Positions 9,390-15,552 of a stretch of DNA of 15,552 nt are shown here, piece by piece (the first letter of the stretch is position 1; each line of letters begins with the position of its first letter). This stretch comes from Capsaspora owczarzaki ATCC 30864. Taxonomy: Eukaryota > Opisthokonta > Filasterea. The stretch is taken from contig NW_011887296.1 of assembly GCF_000151315.2 (NCBI RefSeq), positions 1,496,250 through 1,511,801 of the forward strand, read 5' to 3'. The position numbers and the translations under genes were made by a program. The notes under the pieces were generated by a model. The model did not search any database, had not been told where the DNA came from, and saw nothing but the letters and a program-made list of their open reading frames with translations.

Positions 9390-12300
9390 CTAGACGTCAA
9401 TGTTCAATCGAGCGAGTTGATGAAGCTCTGGAGCCACCGAGTCACTGAGTTGGGCAAGCTGCGACTGGACCAGGCGCCCGTCATTGTAGTTGACAACTTC
9501 AGTGTTCCCAGCAACGAATGTGAGCACCCCGCGACCTGCGCGGCGATCATTCTCCCATTTTCCTTCAAACTTTGTGCCAACAAGTGTGGTAAACACGCCT
9601 GCACCATGTTTCTGCGCATTTGCCAAAAGCACACGCGCACACACGCGCACACACATGCAAGCGTAAGTCAGAGTGTCTAGGCGAGCGAGGGCAACTCAAC
9701 ATCCCGCTCTGATCTCACCATGCCGTTGCGCCAAGCACCATCGTAGCGCCCAGCGCTCGACGTAAACACGCCACGTCCATCTCGGCGACCAGAACTCCAT
9801 TCTCCGTCGTAGCGGTTGCCAGAGTGGTCAGCCCAAATGCCACGACCATGCGGCTGCAAAAACCCAGCATGCCAAATGAGCTTGAGCGTGTGCGAATGCC
9901 TCCAATGAAAAAAGCAAAGAGCAACAGGACTGTAAACGTATGGCTCACCTTGTCGTTGCTCCAGCGGCCGTCGTAGACTGAGCCGTCCGTCCAAACGTAC
10001 TTGCCATCACCATCCCGCTTGCCGTTCTTCCACGCGCCTTCATATACGCTCCCGTCTGTAAACTGCTTGCGGCCACGTCCCTCCGGCTGCAGTGCCAATA
10101 AACAATGAACACGGCGGGAAAATAGAGTAGACTGAGTGTCACAAACGTTTCCCCCTTCCAGACATGTACGTTTTGCAAGCTGGAGCATACCACTCCTTTG
10201 GCCCATTGGCCCTCATACTGGGAGCCGCAGCGATACTTGTGCGTTCCTTTGCCTTGTGGCAGATCGTCACTCCAAGAGCCAGTATAAAAGGAACCGTCAG
10301 GATAAGTCAAGGTACCCGTTCCATGTCTCTGTTCGTTAGCAGAGCAGCAGTAGTGCAATGAGTGAACAACCAGGCAATTTGCACATTCTAATGCAGGCAT
10401 AGACGAGGACGGCAAACTGTTACATTGTCGCGAAGCCACTGGCCTTCATAGATGGATCCATCGGCATTACGTACGACGCCAGAGCCCTCGCGACGATTCA
10501 AAAGCCATTGTCCGACATAGATGGAGCCGTCAGAAAAAGACTTGCTCGCCTTCTCCGTTGCGCTTTTGATGCAAAATAAAGCAAACCAAATGACAAAAAA
10601 AAACAGAGAGTGAGGAGGTGCAGGGAGCAACCGTTATGCGCAGCAGCGTCACGCACCTCGTCATCGCGCCATTGTCCAATGTAGCGAGAGCCATCGGCTC
10701 GTGTCAGTTCACCGTCACCCGTCCTTGCGGTCTAAACGCCATTGGCCACGGTATGAATCGCCTTCAGAGGTTGTCAGCGTGCCATTGTTGTGGCGCTAAA
10801 TTAAAAAAATGCAAAAAAGGCAAACCCCCGCACGTCAGAAACAGATTCGGCAGCAGGCAACGTTCAAAAAAAGCAGCTTGAAAGCATTCACGTACACGCG
10901 AGTCCTGCCAGTCGCCAGAGTAGGTTGTTCCGTTCGGGTATGTCAGCGTTCCAAGACCGCAGGCTTCGTCCATATCAAACAACCCTTCGAAGATGGCACC
11001 GTCCGCGTAAATGATCTTGCCCTATAGCGGTACGGGGAAAACAACAACAACAACAGCAACAACAACAAAAAAATTCAATAAACATCACGCTCGGTCGCAT
11101 GCGAGCGCCGTCACGCAAACAACCCCCCCCCGATTCAATCGTACCTTGCCGTGCTTGCGGCCGTCCAGGAACTCGCCCTCGTAGACATCGCCATTGACTT
11201 GGGACAAGGTACCATGCCCAACTGAGAGTTTAACACAGGTTTCCGAGCGAGCAAAAGGCAAGTTGAGTTGCAGCAGTCGAACAGCGTTCACGGCTATGAT
11301 TGACAATCGCTTACACTGGCGGTTGTGGCTCCATGAGCCAACATACGTCTCTCCAGTGCTGTAAATGAGCGTGCCCTGCCCATGACGCTCATTGTCCACC
11401 CACTCGCCTTCGTACGAAGTTTTGCTTGGCCAGGTGTACTTTCCACGCCCGTGACGCTGGCGACCGAGAAAGGCAAGTGTAGTGAGCAACTGGCACTTTT
11501 CAACTGCATTGAAAGACCCAGCTGCATTGAACACCAAGGTTACCTTCGAATCAAGCCAATCTCCAGAGTACACACCACCATCCTTGTGCGTAAATTTGGC
11601 CGTGCGTGCCCCTGAGTTCAGTAGCCAAGAGATGAGCAGATGTGTAGCAGTCGTGGACACAAAAAATAGAAAAAAGCCGCGCAGCCATCGCCAAAGATGT
11701 CGCAATCCCCCGTTACCTAGATCGCTTGTTGGAGCTGCAGAGATGCAGCGAGCAATTGTGTCACGGAAGGCATTGAGCCAGAGCTTCTTCTCGTTACTTG
11801 AGCCAGCGAAAATGGTGAAGGGACGATCAGGATTGTAAACCTCAAAAGCGTCATCCAAGGCTAACGGTGTCAACGAATCGAGTGTGAGCGGGAACAAGTG
11901 TCGATGGCAACACAACAATCTCCATGCATGAAAGCTCCTCTTACTCGTTTGGGGATCGAGATCGTACAAATCCTCAAACCAAATAGTCTGCAAGCCCAGC
12001 ATCATCTCCACCGCAGTTTGGCGTCCGCTGGCGGCATTGGATCGCGATGCAAAGACGACTAGATCGTTGAAAAGGAGACACTGGTACTTTCTATTGGCTG
12101 TCATGAGGCTCACGGTGCCCTCGCGAATGAGCGTGCGACCCGCAACATCGACATGCTGTCACGAGAAGCAAAGACGTCAGCAACATGCTCAAACGCCAAT
12201 ACCACACCTGCGCATCATACACAAAAGAACCCCCCCCCATTCGTGTCCCTACCTTCAAACCAGACACTGTCTTTTGAAGATCGAGCATTTTGCGTTGCGA

Positions 12301-14981
12301 TTCTGCTTCGCGAAGAGAAGTGTTGACATGGTCGGCCTGCTGCTCCATCTTTTCGACCGCTAGTTGTAGCGCCTTGGCATCGGGATGAGACGGGTCGGTC
12401 TTCTTGACGAGATCCTAAAATTGCACACCAACAAGAGCACGCCGACAAGATGAGGCCAAATGTCCAGTCCAATGGCTCGAAAACGCAGCATTCTCCGGAT
12501 CTACACAACCTGACCCCCTCCTTCTCCCAAGACATCCAGGGTGACGGACGCCACTCACTTTCAGCAGGAGCACGTAACGAGGAATGCGCTGAACCGGCAT
12601 GATCAAGTACGAGAGCAGAGGCAGATTGTTGCACAAAGGATTCTGAGCGATCGCCTACGGAAAAGAAAGCAACAAGCCGGGGGGGGGGGGAAAGATGAGA
12701 TGCCAGGTTGCAAACACCACATCGTCGCTCATCCCCGCTGCAGCAAACAAAAACCCCCCGAAGAAAAACTTGCATCCAGTAGCACGGCAAACTCTCGCTT
12801 GCGCTTTTGCAACTTCACGACCAAGTTGGTGGCATTGTCATAGTTGTTGCAGTACACCGTATACATGACAAAGTGCGGCATCTGTGGCAAGCGCAGGTCG
12901 CGGTGAGCGTGCAAATACAACGGCCAAAATCAACTGACGGCAGAAACAAACAAAAACAAACAACAAACACACAAACACACACAAAAACAAACACAACAAT
13001 CAAACAAAAACAAACACACAACAATCAAACAAAAACAAACATAAACACCTCTCATACCTGCTCCAAAAACAAATCTCCAAGTTGTTGCTGATCCGACCAG
13101 TTGGCAATGCGGTCCCGAATCATCGTGAGAAGGTCAAAGTTGAACTCTGCGATGCGTTCAATATTGGAAAAGATGCCGTTGATTTCAATGTCCTCCAATA
13201 TTCCGCTTTCTTCGCCAGAACGCAAAGGGTTGAGGAAGAGCTGCCAAAGCAAAAACGGATGCAAATAGTGAGTGAATGTACATCACGAATTGGGATTGCC
13301 GGCAGGGGGGGCCCCGCGCGGCATGATGCAAAAAAACAAAAAAACCTCTCTTCCCCGACAAGGACTGTGAACGAAGGGTCTTGACGGAAGGTCCGTTCTG
13401 TCGTGTTCATTTCGTAAAACAATTGTTGGAGCGTGCGTCGGCGCACATTTCCGGAAAGTCGTGTACATTTCGTAAACAATCTTGGAGCGTGCGTCGGTGC
13501 ACATTTCGGGAAAGTCAGGAAACTCTTCCGCAGCGGCGACCGGGTTGAACTGTGTTGACGACGAGGGGGACAAGGACTATACGACTGATGAGCACAAAAA
13601 ACAAACAAACCAACAACAACAACAACAACAAACAAACAAACAAACAAACAAACAAACAAACAAACAAACAAACAAACAAACAAACAAACAAACAAACAAA
13701 CAAACAAACAAACAAACAAACAAACAAACAAACAAACAAAAAAAAAAAAAAACACCATCGACAAATCATTCGTGTTGGGAGCGGCAAATCCAACCTACCA
13801 CATCTTCTGCTCGAACATCAAGCGAGGCATCTTCACCAAATACGATTGAAGCGGATGAGGCCGATGTCAGTGGCGCTGGAGGCTCGCTGCCGGCGGCGCG
13901 CCCACTACCAGCAACTATTTGAACCGATGGTCTCGCCGCGGGCCGCTTGCTGCGGGTACTGCCAAGACCCATGGATTTCTTCATTGTCTGTTTGTGGTGT
14001 TCAAAGGAGGGAGTGATTGCAATGAGTGCCACAACGTCTGTTTGCACCTTTCTGTATTCACTTTACCGAAATGGAAATGTTTCGTTTGATTGCCGCGGCA
14101 GGAGCAGCGGCTGGGCGGTGGGCAGCAACGGGCGCAGGGGCAACGCGCGTGAGGGCATGCACCCCAAGACCAGATGCCAAAAGGACGTCGTCAGGGTTGG
14201 AAGGCGCAACGGAGTGGCGGGCGTTTTGCGCAGCATTCAGAATTGCGGCAATGTCGTCACTCAGCTTTCGCTTCACGTCGTCCGACTGCAGCATCATGGA
14301 AGCGCGAGCTGGCGCTGGTTTTGGTTTTGGCGGCCGCGACGGAGCAGACAGGCTCGAAGTGCGTGGGATTGTCAGCGGCGGCGTTGGATTGGACGGTGCT
14401 TCAGCGGCAGTCACTTCTTCCGGAACCTCCACCTCCGACGAGCCCTCTTCAGCTCCAGCCAGCTGGATGAAGGAGCCTGGCTGCGGCGGTTGCTGCGGTC
14501 GTTTCCGCGGCGGCGGAGCAGGGCGTGGGGAAGTTGAGGGAGAGTTGCCGGATGCCAGCTTCGCAGCAGCAGCAGCAGGAGCAGCAGCAGGAGTAGCAAC
14601 AGGACTAGGAATAGGACTAGCAGCCGGAGCACCAGAGCGACCGGGAAGGGGGACTGGTGACCGTTTGGTCGCGGACGCCGTCGTCGTCGCCGTCGTACTT
14701 GCAGACGCACTTGGAGATACTTTGGCAGAGGTATCGCCACCCGAGCTCGCACTCGCGTTCAAGCTGGAGCTGGACAACGAGCTGTGCATTGCCGACGGGG
14801 GCTGCAGAAAGCTCAGTTTGCCTTGCAGCGCAGCAGCGCGTGCGGCCGTCGACGACGACGACGATGACGATGGCGGGCTGCTCGAACTGTTCGCGCTGAC
14901 CACCAATTGGTCTGCCACGTCCGACGACGACGACGACGACGACGCCGACGACGACGACCCGGCCATCGCAGGCGAAGTAGT

Positions 14982-15014
<33 letters not shown>

Positions 15015-15548
15015 GCTCAACGGCGTCGGGGTGGCACTCGCGTTCTTGACCGGCACAGCGGGCGGCCGTCTGGTTGCAACCAGCACAGCAGGCGCAGTAG
15101 CAGCAGTAGCAGTCGCAGCAGTAGCAGTAGCAGTAGTAGCATTGAGATTGGATTTGCTTGAGAGTGCATTGGGATTGAGATTCACGTCCTGCTCTTGGTC
15201 TTGGTCTTGGTCTTGGTCTTGGTCTTGGTCCTGCTGCAGTGACAATGATGATAATGATGATGATGATGATGAGGGGGATGACAGGAGCTCTGCATTGGCG
15301 TCCTGCAGCAGCAGACCGGTCGTCGACGTGCGGACGGGTCGCGGCGGGCGTCGGCGGCGGTTGACTGGCTGCGGCTTGGACGGCACTGCGGCAGCCAGCG
15401 ACTGCGTAGTAGTCGTAGTAGTGGTCGTGCTCGCATCGAGTCCATCAGCACTCGCAGCAGCAGCACCACCCAGTGACAAAGTCGTCGTAGTGGTCGTCGT
15501 CGCAGGACTGGCATTGGCGTCGTCATTGTCGCTGTCTGCCGCGGTCAT
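9390..15548 (-). CDS. DH-PH RhoGEF with C-terminal MORN repeat array
   Basis: Nineteen exons, minus strand: 15548-14067, 13987-13799, 13584-13360, 13240-13058, 12881-12774, 12654-12559, 12414-12253, 12155-11945, 11860-11717, 11611-11544, 11456-11315, 11221-11145, 11021-10896, 10795-10657, 10562-10424, 10328-10191, 10086-9949, 9853-9719, 9611-9390. The product is about 1373 aa: disordered region (about 1-600), DH, PH, then about 18 MORN repeats. The DH core is clear (TTERTFRQD, LFLNPL, MPVQRIPRYVLLLKDLVKKT). It should exchange nucleotide on a Rho-family GTPase, with PH and MORN parts aiding membrane contact. Alsin (ALS2) shares DH-PH-MORN, but its RCC1-like and VPS9 domains are absent. Exons 14 and 15 each carry one surplus base. 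The frame is open to the window edge, so the true start may lie outside. Confidence 0.88.
10534..10538 (-). other. Single-base frameshift in MORN exon 15
   Basis: Minus-strand T5. With five T the phase-0 frame reads GEQVFF then stop; with four T it reads GEQVFSDGSIYVGQW, a perfect MORN unit. The exon is 139 bases, against 138 for its neighbours. Confidence 0.75.
10718..10720 (-). other. Single-base frameshift in MORN exon 14
   Basis: Minus-strand GAC GGG TGA gives a stop in mid-repeat. Dropping one G gives GAC GGT GAC GGT (KDGDGELTRADG), restoring a MORN unit and the 138-base exon length. Confidence 0.75.
11717..12155 (-). other. PH domain, exons 8-9
   Basis: RTLIREGTVSLM, KYQCLLFNDLVVFAS and TIWFEDLYDL form the strand-rich part. 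FEVYNPDRPFTIFAGSSNEK and then KLWLNAFRDTIARC give the closing helix with the near-invariant Trp of PH domains. It follows the DH directly, as in Dbl-family exchange factors. Confidence 0.85.
12655..12773 (-). other. GC-AG intron (intron 5 of the RhoGEF gene)
   Basis: Exon 5 ends CTG GAT and the intron begins GCAAGT, an excellent donor apart from GC in place of GT; it ends CCGTAG. Splicing gives FAVLLD|AIAQNPLCNN in continuous DH sequence. The only nearby GT (GTTTTT) shifts the frame. The intron also carries G6 near its donor and C12 near its middle on the sense strand. Confidence 0.8.
12940..13048 (-). repeat. AC-rich imperfect repeats in intron 4
   Basis: Plus strand consists of AAAC/CA-rich words, including two near-identical blocks built on ACAACAATCAAACAAAAAC. 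The stretch lies wholly in the intron 12882-13057 and explains the open frames there. Confidence 0.75.
13403..13516 (-). repeat. Tandem duplication of 56/58 bases inside exon 3
   Basis: On the minus strand, copy A (13516-13461, 56 bases) and copy B (13460-13403, 58 bases) both start GACTTTCC and share the block CGACGCACGCTCCAA. They differ at about four positions plus a 2-base indel. Neither length is a multiple of three, so the two copies are read in different frames within the exon. Confidence 0.85.
13603..13752 (-). repeat. (AAC)n-(AAAC)n-A15 compound microsatellite in intron 2
   Basis: Plus strand: AAC units to about 13629, then about 28 AAAC units to about 13740, then A15 (13738-13752). 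On the sense strand this is T15-(GTTT)n-(GTT)n, leading into the exon 3 acceptor GCTCATCAG, so its 3' end may serve as the polypyrimidine tract. Confidence 0.9.
14982..15011 (-). repeat. AGC triplet run encoding polyalanine
   Basis: About ten AGC units on the plus strand, read as GCT (Ala) on the sense strand within exon 1. Confidence 0.85.
15194..15229 (-). repeat. Hexanucleotide (CTTGGT)6 encoding a Gln-Asp run
   Basis: Six perfect CTTGGT units on the plus strand, read on the sense strand as alternating Asp and Gln codons in exon 1. Confidence 0.95.
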
Positions 15549-15552
15549 CACC

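Larger units (their letters stand above)
9390..11611 (-). other. MORN array, about 18 repeats, exons 10-19
   Basis: Units of about 23 residues with pattern (R/K)xGxGxxxxxDGxxYxGxW, such as RHGRGKYTWPSKTSYEGEW, RHGTGTLTYPDGSFYTGSW and RDGDGKYVWTDGSVYDGRW. The first (KFTHKDGGVYSGDW) lies in exon 10. The last (RAGRGVLTFVAGNTEVVNY) is degenerate, and a 25-residue tail follows it to the TAG. Exons 14-17 each encode exactly two units. MORN arrays bind lipid or mediate dimerisation in other proteins; which applies here is not known. Confidence 0.92.
12253..13460 (-). other. DH (RhoGEF) domain, exons 3-7
   Basis: CR1 is at LFYEMNTTERTFRQD. It continues through LFLNPL, IFSNIERIAEFNFDLL, FVMYTVYCNNYDNA and CNNLPLLSYLIMPVQRIPRYVLLLK (in two parts) to DLVKKTDPSHPDAKAL. 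The PVQRIPRY-LLLK segment is the hallmark CR3 helix that contacts the GTPase. Spacing between CR1 and FLxPL equals that of typical DH domains, which supports the exon 3 donor at CTT|GTCGGG. Confidence 0.9.
14067..15548 (-). other. Disordered N-terminal exon rich in Ser, Ala, Thr, Pro
   Basis: The 494 residues of exon 1 are almost entirely low complexity: Thr, Ser and Ala runs, a DQ run and proline-rich stretches. RPAPPPRKRP contains PAPPPR, a class II SH3-ligand pattern (PxxPxR). The last 85 residues are more ordered (DDVKRKLSDDIAAILNAAQN). It ends at donor TCG|GTAAAG. A GTG precedes the ATG at 15548 and the frame is open to the window edge. Confidence 0.75.

Noticed and set aside
13515-13793. 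Cys-Leu-Phe-Val repeat frame on the minus strand
   Set aside because: It is the (GTTT)n repeat of intron 2 read as protein.

Overview
The window is nuclear DNA from a eukaryote. The genes have GT-AG introns of about 80-400 bases, poly(A) signals, TTAGGG-type telomeric repeats and many microsatellites. Protein content (a WDR7/rabconnectin-3-beta orthologue and a DH-PH-MORN Rho exchange factor), the TTAGGG motif and the intron density suggest a protist near the opisthokonts (holozoan-like). This placement is inference; I cannot name the species.

Layout. 1-643: upstream region with a perfect CArG-type palindrome, three CCCTAA telomeric units and a possible small coiled-coil exon on the minus strand. 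644-1904 (+): unrecognised protein with helical/coiled-coil and disordered parts, about 419 aa once one single-base frameshift is allowed for. 1905-3143: non-coding spacer with A26 and T24 tracts and a 17-base direct repeat. 3144-9080 (+): WDR7 orthologue in seven exons, about 1631 aa, with one single-base frameshift. 9081-9389: short convergent spacer holding a 48-unit GTT repeat. 9390-15548 (-): a 19-exon gene for a protein of about 1373 aa, with a disordered N-terminus, DH (RhoGEF), PH and about 18 MORN repeats. Its first exon reaches the window edge, so the N-terminus may be incomplete.

The exon models were built by hand from splice signals, phase agreement and domain continuity, and every exon length fits the phase chain. 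Four coding breaks are all explained by one surplus base in or beside a homopolymer (865-867, 7157-7160, 10718-10720, 10534-10538). That pattern suggests consensus sequence errors rather than dead genes.

Functionally, WDR7 works with DMXL proteins in regulating V-ATPase on endomembranes. The DH-PH-MORN protein should activate a Rho-family GTPase at a membrane. Both are membrane-associated regulators, but nothing shows that they act together. The most notable observations are the exact two-MORN-repeat exon modules, and a frame-shifting tandem duplication at the start of the DH domain that a second splice acceptor appears to compensate.
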